From DASYQV01 sp036005125 (GTDB taxonomy: Bacteria; Acidobacteriota; Vicinamibacteria; Vicinamibacterales; UBA2999), in NCBI GenBank assembly GCA_036005125.1, contig DASYQV010000058.1, positions 1 through 11,709 on the forward strand: a stretch of DNA of 11,709 nt. The letters run 5' to 3'. Below the pieces are notes generated by a model, which saw nothing but the letters and a program-made list of their open reading frames with translations, was not told where the DNA came from and did no database searches. The position numbers were made by a program, and so were the translations under genes. Shown here one piece after another: positions 1 through 6,702 of the stretch; positions within the stretch are counted from its first letter, which is position 1, and each line of letters starts with the position of its first letter.

Positions 1-1350
1 TACGGCGCGTCGCGGATTCCGCGAGGCTCGACGGTGGAGGACTGGCCGTTCGGCTACGAAGAGCTCGAACCGTACTACGACAAGGTCGAGTACGAGATTG
101 GCGTGTCGGGCAAGGCCGGGAACATCAACGGAAAGATCGATCATCGCGGAAACATCTTCGAAGGTCCGCGGAAGCGCGAGTTTCCGATGCCTCCGCTGCG
201 CAGCACGGACTTTCTCGACAAGATGGCCGCCGCCGCGCGCACGCTCGGGTGGCATCCCTTCCCCGGTCCGGCGTCCATCAATTCGACTCCGTACCAGAAG
301 CGATCGGCGTGTCTCTATCACGGCTTCTGCAACAGAGGCGGCTGTCACGTCGACGCCAAGAACACCACCTCGGTCACCACGATCCCGAAGGCGCAGGCGA
401 CCGGGCACCTCAAGGTCGTGACGCGCGCGCACGTCACGAGGCTTGAAGTTGGCGGTGATGGCCGGATGACCGGCGTCACGTACGTGACCGACGGCCAGGA
501 GTATTTCCAACCGGCAAAGGTCGTGCTCCTGGCAAGCTACACCTACGAGAACGTCCGGATGCTCCTGCTGTCGACCTCGAAGGCTTATCCCAAAGGGCTC
601 TCGAACAACCACGGTCAGGTCGGGCGGCACTACTTCAGCCACAACACGCTTTCCTCGGTGACGGCGCTCTTCCCGGCGAATTTGAACAATTGGTACGGAC
701 TGCCCGCGCAGGGCGTGGCCGTCGACAACTGGGCCGACGACAACTACGACCACACGAACCTCGATTTCATCGGCGGCGGCAATCTGTGGGTTTTTTCGGA
801 CAGGCGACCGATTTCGGCCGCCACCATGAGCACGTTCGGAAAGACACGGTCGTGGGGCTCCGGATGGAAAGCGTTCGTCAAGGAGAACGCCGACCGTACG
901 AACACTGCCTACCTGCAGAAGACGACGCTTCCGTTCGAGGACAACTACCTGGATCTCGATCCCGCGGTGAAGGATCCGCTCGGTTTCCCCGTCTGCCGGA
1001 TTACCGCCGACTTCAAGGACAACGATCGAAAAATCTCCACCTTCATTCAAGACAAGATGGAGCAGTGGTACCTCGCGGCCGGAGCTATCGCCACGCAGCG
1101 GGGATCAGCAGGAACGATGGCACACTCGACGCACGCATACGGCGGTACACGCATGGGCGACAATCCCGAGACGAACGTCGTCAACCGATGGGGGTTCTCG
1201 CACGAGGTGCCGAACCTGGGCGTGCTCGGCGCTTCCCAGATGGGCACGAGCGGCGCCCACAACCCGACGCTCACGGCGCAGGCGCTCGCATGGCGGACGG
1301 CGGAATACCTGGTGAAGAACTGGAACTCGATCTCGAGGAAGCGATCCTGA
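1..1350 (+). CDS. GMC-family FAD oxidoreductase, C-terminal part (5' end outside window)
   Basis: The reading frame is open from base 1, so about 449 C-terminal residues are present. The N-terminal Rossmann GxGxxG segment that binds FAD is outside the window. The visible start matches the gluconate 2-dehydrogenase alpha-like branch: DWPFGYEELEPYYDKVE, then a Cys-rich stretch with Cys codons at 310, 328 and 343 inside HGFCNRGGCH. The C-terminal GMC signature is intact: THAYGGTRMGD with a His codon at 1132, then NLGVLGASQMGTSGAHNPTL with adjacent His and Asn codons at 1258 and 1261. These should form the catalytic pair that takes a proton from an alcohol or sugar hydroxyl while FAD takes the hydride. 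Relatives often pair with a small gluconate-dehydrogenase subunit 3 and a cytochrome c, which would lie upstream and cannot be seen. The substrate cannot be told. TGA at 1348-1350. Confidence 0.9.
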   Translation, partial: YGASRIPRGSTVEDWPFGYEELEPYYDKVEYEIGVSGKAGNINGKIDHRGNIFEGPRKREFPMPPLRSTDFLDKMAAAARTLGWHPFPGPASINSTPYQKRSACLYHGFCNRGGCHVDAKNTTSVTTIPKAQATGHLKVVTRAHVTRLEVGGDGRMTGVTYVTDGQEYFQPAKVVLLASYTYENVRMLLLSTSKAYPKGLSNNHGQVGRHYFSHNTLSSVTALFPANLNNWYGLPAQGVAVDNWADDNYDHTNLDFIGGGNLWVFSDRRPISAATMSTFGKTRSWGSGWKAFVKENADRTNTAYLQKTTLPFEDNYLDLDPAVKDPLGFPVCRITADFKDNDRKISTFIQDKMEQWYLAAGAIATQRGSAGTMAHSTHAYGGTRMGDNPETNVVNRWGFSHEVPNLGVLGASQMGTSGAHNPTLTAQALAWRTAEYLVKNWNSISRKRS

Positions 1351-1354
1351 GCCC

Positions 1355-1418
1355 ATTCAAGATTCATGATTCATGATTCATGATTGAAATCAAGAATCAA
1401 GAATCAAGAATCAAGAAT
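1355..1418. repeat. Quasi-palindrome of 7-bp tandem repeats
   Basis: Three direct copies of GATTCAT (1361-1381) face four direct copies of ATCAAGA (1389-1416) across the centre GATTGAAATC (1382-1391). Read as one stem, bases pair about the axis 1386/1387 with six matches and one A:A mismatch per 7-bp repeat. The array starts just after the GMC stop codon. A transcript would fold into a long regular hairpin, which could act as a 3' end or stability element for the oxidoreductase mRNA. That function is inferred. A simple-sequence dispersed repeat is the alternative. Confidence 0.8.
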
Positions 1419-1421
1419 CCA

Positions 1422-1434
1422 AGATGCGGCCCAG
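1422..1434. repeat. Half copy of a REP-like palindrome
   Basis: AGATGCGGCCCAG matches the right arm of the palindromic repeats at 3303-3324 and 3352-3373. It agrees with the second copy plus its flank at 12 of 13 bases. The left arm is missing, and the position it would occupy is taken by the heptamer array. It lies just before the glycosyltransferase start. Confidence 0.5.
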
Positions 1435-1446
1435 GAACGACAGCCG

Positions 1447-3288
1447 ATGACTCTATCGAATGCGATTGTTTCCGCGTGGACTCGCCCGGCGGTTGCCGTT
1501 CCCCTGCGACGCTACGAGAGCATCCTGATCGCCCTCGGCTGGGCGCTCGTCTGCTGGGTGATCATCTTCTGGCGTCTCGGCTATCCGAGCTTCTGGGATC
1601 CGGACGAGGCTCATTACGCGCAGACGACACGCGAGATGCTCGCGTCCGGTGACTGGCTTGTTCCGCAGTACAACGGCGCGCCGTACTTCGAAAAGCCGGT
1701 CCTGTTCCACCTGCTGCAGATGGCGCCCTTCGCCCTGCTGGGCCCCACCGAATTCGCGGCTCGCCTCGTGCCGGCTGTCTCGGCGCTGGCACTGTTCGCT
1801 GTGACCGCGTGGCTCGGGAAGGTACTCTTCGACAGCGCAACCGGTCGTACGGCGGCGTTGCTGCTCGTCGTGCTTCCGGCGACGTTGGCGCTGACCGGGT
1901 ACGCGATCCTCGACATGACCTTCACGCTGTTTCTGTTTGCGGGCTCGGCACTCGTTGTGACCGCGGCGCTGCAGAATCGGCCAGGACGGCAGTGGGCGGG
2001 GTATGCGCTGCTCGCCGCGGCGGTGCTGACGAAGGGTCCTCTGGCGCTGGTGATCCCGGGTCTCGCCTTCCTGATCGCGATCGTCATCGCGCCAGACATG
2101 AGGCGCGCGATGCTGAGGCTTCACTGGCTCGCGGGCCTGGCGATCGTCGTAGCTCTTGCGGCGCCATGGTTCATTTACATGTGGTGGCGCTTCGGGTACG
2201 ACTTCATCTACGGATACTGGCTTCGCGAGAATCTCTGGCTCTATTCCGGGTCGCAGTACGTGAAGACGCAGGGCTCGTTCTACTACGTCAAGACGATGGC
2301 GGTCGGGCTCCTGCCGTGGACTCCACTTGTCGTCGGACGACTCGTTGACGTCGCGCGCGGCCGGGGGCGTCTCGAGGTCGCGGAACGGCTGCTGTGGGCG
2401 TGGACGATTGCCATCGTCGGATTCTTCAGCTTTTCGCAGTTCAAGTACGACCACTATGTATATCCCGCGGCGCCGGCACTCTGCCTGCTGGCCGCAGACG
2501 CGTGGTCTCGCGCCACCAGAGGTGAGCCGGATGCATGGGGTGTCCGGTGCGGCGCACTCGCGGTCGGTCTGGTGGTGCTCTGTGCAGGCGCGATTCTGAT
2601 TCCCGGCATGTCGCGCGTGCCGCTCGATCTCCCGTGGTGGATGCGGCTCGTCCCGCTTGTGCTCTGCGCGGGCGGGCTGCTGCTCGTCCTGGAGATGGCC
2701 GCCGACCGGTTCAGGCCCCCGGCGGCGCCGGCTTCGATCGTGGCGGCGCTCGTCGCGGCCTACGCGGTCGTCATGATCGCGGGGTTGCCATCGTTCGAGC
2801 GGGCGAAGCCGATTCGTGATCTCGCGCGCTGGACCGAGGGCGCGACCCGTCCGGACGACCGCATCGCGACGTTTCGCATGCATCGCTGGAACAGCAGTTG
2901 GCGCTTCTACGTGAACCGGCACACCGAGGTGCTGGAGTCGCCGGTGGAGCTATCGCGCTTCATGTCCACGCCAGGGCCGCATTACATCGCGATGACGCGG
3001 CGGGACTACGACGACGTTGTCGCCAACCAGTTTCCGCTCCGGATCATGCAGGAGCTGCTTGGGGTGTCCATGACGACCGGCCGCGCGCTCCGCCGCGGCC
3101 GCGAGGGGAGCTGGCGCAGCTATGTCGTGGCAACCGACGTGGGCGTTCCGCCGGCCGATCTCGAGCTGCGGCAGAACGCGCCGGTGAATCAGACGCCCGA
3201 CGCGCGCAGCCGCGTCGCCGGACAGGAAGACGGGTGGCTCCGCGAAGGCCGGCGCTGGGTCCTGCGGCTCCTGCGCGGACGGTGGTGA
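1447..3288 (+). CDS. ArnT-like glycosyltransferase, GT39/PMT superfamily membrane protein
   Basis: A 613-residue polytopic inner-membrane protein. It should transfer a sugar from a polyprenyl-phosphate donor to a lipid or protein acceptor on the periplasmic side. After the first membrane segment (about 24-43) comes the family signature: WDPDEAHYAQTTREM (50-64, acidic residues D51, D53, E54), GDWLVPQYNGAPYFEKPVLF (68-87), and TKGP at 195-198. FKYDHYVYPAAPAL (332-345) resembles the later K-Y-P motif. Many hydrophobic segments run to about residue 445; a soluble domain of about 165 residues with a basic end follows. A frame-compatible ATG at 1384 lies inside the heptamer repeat and would only add repeat-encoded residues (KSRIKNQESRI), so ATG 1447 is preferred, with AGGA at 1433-1436 as a modest ribosome site. 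The acceptor is unknown, and the name arnT should not be transferred. Confidence 0.88.
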   Translation: MTLSNAIVSAWTRPAVAVPLRRYESILIALGWALVCWVIIFWRLGYPSFWDPDEAHYAQTTREMLASGDWLVPQYNGAPYFEKPVLFHLLQMAPFALLGPTEFAARLVPAVSALALFAVTAWLGKVLFDSATGRTAALLLVVLPATLALTGYAILDMTFTLFLFAGSALVVTAALQNRPGRQWAGYALLAAAVLTKGPLALVIPGLAFLIAIVIAPDMRRAMLRLHWLAGLAIVVALAAPWFIYMWWRFGYDFIYGYWLRENLWLYSGSQYVKTQGSFYYVKTMAVGLLPWTPLVVGRLVDVARGRGRLEVAERLLWAWTIAIVGFFSFSQFKYDHYVYPAAPALCLLAADAWSRATRGEPDAWGVRCGALAVGLVVLCAGAILIPGMSRVPLDLPWWMRLVPLVLCAGGLLLVLEMAADRFRPPAAPASIVAALVAAYAVVMIAGLPSFERAKPIRDLARWTEGATRPDDRIATFRMHRWNSSWRFYVNRHTEVLESPVELSRFMSTPGPHYIAMTRRDYDDVVANQFPLRIMQELLGVSMTTGRALRRGREGSWRSYVVATDVGVPPADLELRQNAPVNQTPDARSRVAGQEDGWLREGRRWVLRLLRGRW

Positions 3289-3302
3289 TCCCGTCGGTCG
3301 CA

Positions 3303-3324
3303 GGCCGCATCTTCAGATGCGGCC
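3303..3324. repeat. REP-like palindrome, copy 1 (perfect)
   Basis: GGCCGCATCT and AGATGCGGCC are exact reverse complements separated by TC. As RNA the outer pairs would close a C(UUCA)G-like loop. It starts 14 nt after the glycosyltransferase stop and could help end or stabilise that mRNA. No T-run follows, so it is not a standard intrinsic terminator. Confidence 0.75.
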
Positions 3325-3351
3325 CGGCGCACCCTACGTACGTCTGTCGTA

Positions 3352-3373
3352 GGCCGCATCTTTAGATTCGGCC
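3352..3373. repeat. REP-like palindrome, copy 2 (one mismatch)
   Basis: GGCCGCATCT, TT, AGATTCGGCC: the same left arm as copy 1, with one changed base in the right arm. The two copies are linked by a further inverted pair, CCTACG (3333-3338) and CGTAGG (3348-3353). The remaining spacer to 3443 holds weak dyads (GTCT-AAA-AGAC at 3390-3400; CGGGTCT at 3387-3393 against AGACCCG at 3430-3436) and no clear promoter. Confidence 0.7.
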
Positions 3374-3443
3374 CAGCGGCATGCGTCGGGTCTAAAAGAC
3401 GTCGAAGGGTGCATTTTTCGCAGCCTCGAAGACCCGTGGCTAC

Positions 3444-5294
3444 ATGGAGCGCATGGAGCGCAGCCGATACTTGTCCACATGTCGACTCCTGTTGACGAGC
3501 GCGCTGGTCGTTGGCGGCGCAACGATCGTGGTGCGGGTCCAGGACGGACAGCAACCGGCGCCAATCTTCAAGAGCAGGATCAATGTCGTCCGCGTGGACG
3601 TGTCGGTGACGGGCCGTCACGATGAGCCGGTCGCCGATCTCCAGGCCTCCGACTTCGAGGTGGTCGAGGATGGCGTTCTGCAGACCGTGGAGACCGTGCA
3701 GTTCGTCCGGCTCGACGGGTCGAGGACGTCGGACCTCGAAGACTCGCTCGAGATCCGCTCGCCGGAGCACGCGGCACTCGAGGCGGCGCGTGATGATGTG
3801 AGGGTCTTCGCGATTTTCCTCGACGACTATCACATCGACAAGAAGCCGGATGTCACGCTTCGGGTGCGCCGCGCGCTCAAGGATTTCGTCGGGCAATTCG
3901 CCGCCAACGATCTCATCGCGGTGATGGACCCGCTCACGCCGCTCAGCCACCTGCGGTTCACCCGATCGCAGGAGGATGTTCGCCGGCGGATGGGTGAGTT
4001 CGAAGGACGCCGCGGCGAGTTGCATCCGGTGCGGAGCGCGCTCGAAGAGGGTCAACTCGCGGTCCGCGACGTCTGGGAAGTGCGCGGAGGCGTGACGCTC
4101 TCGGCGCTCCACGCGCTCGTCACCCATCTTGGCGGACTTCGTGAGGGTCGGAAATCCGTGCTCTTCGTGAGCCAGGGGCCGCTCATGGGACCCCTCGGCG
4201 GTCCGAACGAGGAGCGGTTGAAGGACGTCCTGCAGGCCGCCAATCGCGGAAACGTGACGATTCACGTGTTCGATCCGCGGCCGTTCGGGAGCGGCCCGTT
4301 CGGGGGCGCGGACGTGCTCCAGCGGCTCTCCCGCGAAACAGGGGGCCGGGCCATCGTCAACTTCAACGAGCCGGCGAAACGGCTGGCGCAGGTCATCGGC
4401 GACGCCAGCGCGTACTATCTGCTCGGGTATACGCCCGTTCGTGACCTGGCCGACGGCAAGTTCCATCGCATCGACGTGAAAGTCAGGCGACCCGGGGTGC
4501 GGGTGCTGGCGCGCCGCGGATACTGGGCACCGACCGAGGAAGAAATGAATCCCTCGGTGGTTTCGGAGACGCGTGAGCCAGGTCTGTCCGAAGCTCTGTC
4601 GGAGCTCGTCGAGCCGCCGGGAGGCCGCGCCGTCGACGTCTGGATCGGCGCGTCCCGCGGTCCGAACGCGCTCACGCGGCTGACCGTTTCGTGGGAGCCG
4701 ACCGGACGCACCATGCCGAAGCGTCCCTCCCGCCTGACCATCGAACGGGTGCTCGACGCGGGTCGCGGTTCTGTTGAAACGCGATCGATCGCCAGCGGGC
4801 AGGACGCCTCCGCCGAAACCACCACGACGTTCGACGTCGAAGCGGCCACCGAAATCGTGCTGCGCCTGACCGCGGAGGCGGCCGATGGCTCGGTGATCGA
4901 CAAGTGGGATCAGACGATGACCGTGCCTGCGCTCGATGGACGGATGCTGGCGCTCGGCACGCCACGGTTCCTGCGTGCGCGCTCGGCGTTCGAAGCGCAT
5001 GCGATGCGGGAGCACGATCCGACGCCCGCCGCGTCCCGGCGCTTCCGGGTCACCGACCGCGTGGTCGTCGAGGTGGAATGCTACGGCGACCAGTCATCGA
5101 CAACGTCCGCGCGGCTCCTGAACGCAAAGGGCCAGGCGTTGATGGAGCTGGTGGCTCTGCGCGTGGCAGCGGGGAAGGCGCGATTCCCTCTTCCGCTCTC
5201 GAGCCTGGCGCCGAGCACATATGTGCTTCGCATCGACGCGCAATCGGGGACGGAGTCCGTACAGCATCGAACGGCGTTTCGAATCGTGCCCTGA
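3444..5294 (+). CDS. VWFA-related Acidobacterial domain protein, probably exported
   Basis: A 616-residue protein with the layout of the acidobacterial VWFA-related family. A short basic start and hydrophobic stretch (about 13-31, LLLTSALVVGGATIVV) looks like a signal peptide or anchor. The typical opening is INVVRVDVSVTGRHDEPV (46-63) with DLQASDFEVVEDGV (65-78). The von Willebrand-like core starts with VFAIFLDDYHID (121-132). The core ends with the family hallmark YYLLGYTPVRDLADGKFHRI (324-343) and VRRPGVRVLARRGYWAP. The canonical metal-site motif DxSxS is not kept: DDYHI stands in its place, so metal-dependent ligand binding is doubtful. Residues 370-616 look like a beta-rich extension of unknown role. 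Function of the family is not established. There is no good ribosome site; ATG 3453 is an alternative start. It stands alone between repeat-rich spacers. Confidence 0.85.
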   Translation: MERMERSRYLSTCRLLLTSALVVGGATIVVRVQDGQQPAPIFKSRINVVRVDVSVTGRHDEPVADLQASDFEVVEDGVLQTVETVQFVRLDGSRTSDLEDSLEIRSPEHAALEAARDDVRVFAIFLDDYHIDKKPDVTLRVRRALKDFVGQFAANDLIAVMDPLTPLSHLRFTRSQEDVRRRMGEFEGRRGELHPVRSALEEGQLAVRDVWEVRGGVTLSALHALVTHLGGLREGRKSVLFVSQGPLMGPLGGPNEERLKDVLQAANRGNVTIHVFDPRPFGSGPFGGADVLQRLSRETGGRAIVNFNEPAKRLAQVIGDASAYYLLGYTPVRDLADGKFHRIDVKVRRPGVRVLARRGYWAPTEEEMNPSVVSETREPGLSEALSELVEPPGGRAVDVWIGASRGPNALTRLTVSWEPTGRTMPKRPSRLTIERVLDAGRGSVETRSIASGQDASAETTTTFDVEAATEIVLRLTAEAADGSVIDKWDQTMTVPALDGRMLALGTPRFLRARSAFEAHAMREHDPTPAASRRFRVTDRVVVEVECYGDQSSTTSARLLNAKGQALMELVALRVAAGKARFPLPLSSLAPSTYVLRIDAQSGTESVQHRTAFRIVP

Positions 5295-5333
5295 GAACGG
5301 AGCTGACGGAGGGAACGGGAAAATCCAGCGTGG

Positions 5334-5391
5334 TAGTGTCACGAAGAACACGAAGTGTTCCGGGGTTTTCTTCGTCACCTTCGTGACACTA
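5334..5391. repeat. 13-bp perfect inverted repeat with an internal hairpin
   Basis: TAGTGTCACGAAG (5334-5346) is the exact reverse complement of CTTCGTGACACTA (5379-5391). Inside it lies a smaller hairpin, GAACAC-GAA-GTGTTC (5346-5360). The word CACGAAG/CTTCGTG recurs through the spacer (5340, 5349, 5379, 5523, 5546). It follows the VWFA gene by 39 nt. The T6 run at 5407-5412 is too far from the stem for a standard intrinsic terminator. Confidence 0.75.
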
Positions 5392-5438
5392 ATGCGCTGA
5401 ATTTCGTTTTTTGACAACAAAGCGCGTTAGTGTCACGA
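5381..5438. repeat. 18-bp near-perfect inverted repeat sharing an arm with the previous one
   Basis: Bases 5381-5398 pair with 5421-5438 at 17 of 18 positions; the single exception would be a U-G wobble in RNA. The loop is 22 nt. The left arm is the same DNA that pairs with 5334-5346, so the two hairpins exclude each other. The shape resembles an attenuator, or two overlapping insertions of one repeat. Confidence 0.75.
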
Positions 5439-5462
5439 GAGTGACAGCGTCCTTCGGGACGC
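5431..5462 (+). other. Two abutting 16-nt hairpins with GAGA and TTCG tetraloops
   Basis: TGTCAC-GAGA-GTGACA (5431-5446) is followed without a gap by GCGTCC-TTCG-GGACGC (5447-5462). Each has a perfect 6-bp stem. On the plus strand the loops are of the GNRA type and the very stable C(UUCG)G type. On the minus strand neither loop belongs to a stable class. This suggests that, if structured RNA is made here, it is the plus-strand transcript, for example the 3' untranslated region of the VWFA gene. Function is inferred only. Confidence 0.6.
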
Positions 5463-5518
5463 AGCGCGGCCAACGCAGCGCCCGTATCATGGGTTGGTTG
5501 CGGCCGTTGGCCGCGCTG
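5462..5518. repeat. 14-bp perfect inverted repeat, candidate bidirectional transcription end
   Basis: CAGCGCGGCCAACG (5462-5475) and CGTTGGCCGCGCTG (5505-5518) are exact reverse complements around a 29-nt loop. Pairing continues imperfectly to about 5456/5524. It sits between the convergent VWFA and toxin genes, where a two-way terminator would be expected. Neither side has a T-run, so intrinsic termination is uncertain. Confidence 0.6.
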
Positions 5519-5521
5519 TGT

Positions 5522-5555
5522 CCTTCGTGGCTAACTCGTCGTGGCCTTCGTGGCT
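5522..5555. repeat. Direct repeat CCTTCGTGGCT overlapping the end of the toxin gene
   Basis: CCTTCGTGGCT occurs at 5522-5532 and again at 5545-5555. It is the same word family as the CTTCGTG units in the spacer. The stop codon of the minus-strand toxin gene (TAG, plus-strand CTA at 5531-5533) lies in the first copy, so the last few toxin residues are encoded by repeat-type DNA. Confidence 0.6.
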
Positions 5556-6256
5556 GCGCGTCCGCGTCCGTCCTCGGACGCACCCAGCCGGATGACCCTC
5601 GGCGTACGAGAACCTTCCCAGCGGTACTCGTAGTGAGCGCCCACACGCACGTTCAGGACGAGCGCGGGCCGGAAGCACGCCAGACATTGGCCACCCGCGT
5701 GTCGAACCGAGCGATAGACCACGCCGTTCGATCCGCTCTCGAGCAGCTCACGTGCCAGCGCCTGTGGCGGACCGTAGTCGTCTGATCGGTGAAACCGAGC
5801 GAAGGCACGGTCCGGGCCGCGGACGTCATGGAATCGGGCACGAAAATCGGCCTGAAACAGCCGCATCTGCATCCGGGTCTCGAAGTGGCCGACCTCCACC
5901 AGTTCGGCCGTTCTGTGATAGACCGATTCCGCGAGCGCGGTAGCGATCGTGCGCGCACAGTACCACGCGCCGCGCTCTGCGCTCGAGAAGCGTCCGCCGC
6001 CCGGTCGCGGGTGACAGAACGCGGCCATGACCACGGAGGCCATGGGACGGCCGACCACCCATTCCCCACGCGGCACGGTATGCAGCATTCCGAGCTCGGT
6101 GCTGATCCGATCGTTCGTCCACGCTTCCAGTTCCAGGATGGCGTCGAGGTCCTCTGGCGTGGCGACGCGATCGAAGAGCCCGACCGACGGATACCGAGTC
6201 GGGATCAAGCGGCACGTGCGGGACCAGCGGATGGATGCTTCCGGCAGCGTGCGCAT
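5531..6256 (-). CDS. RES-domain toxin of a type II toxin-antitoxin system
   Basis: A 241-residue protein. RES toxins such as MbcT act in the cytoplasm and destroy NAD+. The sequence follows the RES subfamily that begins CRLIPTRYPSVGLFDRVA (15-32), continues LELEAWTNDR (41-50), and keeps all three naming residues: Arg89 in GGGRFS, Glu110 in ALAESVYH and Ser183 in GVVYRSVR. The start is ATG at 6256-6254, where the last base of the antitoxin TGA is the first base of this ATG (TGATG). No strong ribosome site precedes it, so translation probably depends on the antitoxin gene. The C-terminal end (about GRGRAATKATTS) is low-complexity, and its last codons overlap intergenic repeat DNA; the original stop may have been replaced. 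The domain itself looks complete, so the toxin should be active. Confidence 0.92.
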   Translation of the reverse strand: MRTLPEASIRWSRTCRLIPTRYPSVGLFDRVATPEDLDAILELEAWTNDRISTELGMLHTVPRGEWVVGRPMASVVMAAFCHPRPGGGRFSSAERGAWYCARTIATALAESVYHRTAELVEVGHFETRMQMRLFQADFRARFHDVRGPDRAFARFHRSDDYGPPQALARELLESGSNGVVYRSVRHAGGQCLACFRPALVLNVRVGAHYEYRWEGSRTPRVIRLGASEDGRGRAATKATTS

Positions 6257-6696
6257 CAACCGCGCCGGCCGTCCAGCAGGCGGCGGACCTGGAGCAGACC
6301 GTCGAGCCCCGTCTCGGTGAGGAACGCGATCGGCGAGCGTCCGCCGAAGGTCGCGTGCGCGTTCGGCATGCGGATCCAGCGATCGGCAAAGGCCGGTTCG
6401 GGATAGAGGATTTGCAGGGACTTGTAGATGCCGAGCACCAGCGAGAGCCGGGTGAGCGTGTCGAACGGGAGCGCGGCGACATCGCCGCTCTTGTACTTGT
6501 GAAACGTGGAGCTCGGCGGCCACCCGAGCAGCGCGCGCTCCTCCTTCGTCGAGAGCTCCCAGGCGCGGGCAATCGAAAAGAACGTGCGCAGCGCCGGCGC
6601 CGACAGCCGCCGGCGCACGGCCGGATCCTCGCGGGCGGCGGGCGGCAGCGGCATCCACGATTCGCCGGTCGCGAGGGCCTTGGCGGCTGTCTTCAT
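6256..6696 (-). CDS. Xre/MbcA/ParS-type antitoxin (DUF2384 toxin-binding domain)
   Basis: A 146-residue cognate antitoxin of the RES toxin just downstream. The N-terminal half holds an Xre-like helix-turn-helix: AWELSTKEERALLGWPPSST (45-64) through FDTLTRLSLVLGIYKSL (78-94). The C-terminal half is the toxin-binding domain: a hydrophobic run around LQILYPEPAFADRWI, then MPNAHATFGGRSPIAFL (110-126) and a final helix LDGLLQVRRLLDG. In this family the antitoxin blocks the NAD-binding cleft of RES and, as a complex, represses its own promoter. The ATG at 6696-6694 has no well-spaced ribosome site: GGAG lies 12 nt upstream. A matching promoter and palindrome lie directly upstream. Confidence 0.93.
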   Translation of the reverse strand: MKTAAKALATGESWMPLPPAAREDPAVRRRLSAPALRTFFSIARAWELSTKEERALLGWPPSSTFHKYKSGDVAALPFDTLTRLSLVLGIYKSLQILYPEPAFADRWIRMPNAHATFGGRSPIAFLTETGLDGLLQVRRLLDGRRG

Positions 6697-6702
6697 ATGG
6701 AC

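Noticed and set aside
1355..1418. The heptamer repeats as a CRISPR or iteron-type replication origin.
   Set aside because: No unique spacers between repeats, and no rep gene or origin context nearby.
1453..2922. A 489-codon minus-strand frame opposite the glycosyltransferase.
   Set aside because: Very polar, Arg-rich product with no recognisable domain; antisense shadow of a hydrophobic membrane protein.
3189..5015. A long minus-strand open frame opposite the VWFA gene.
   Set aside because: Arg/His/Pro-rich composition and no family features; it mirrors the codon bias of the plus-strand gene.
5334..5412. Hairpin plus T6 run as an intrinsic terminator of the VWFA gene.
   Set aside because: The T-run begins 15 nt after the stem ends, so it does not fit the usual geometry.
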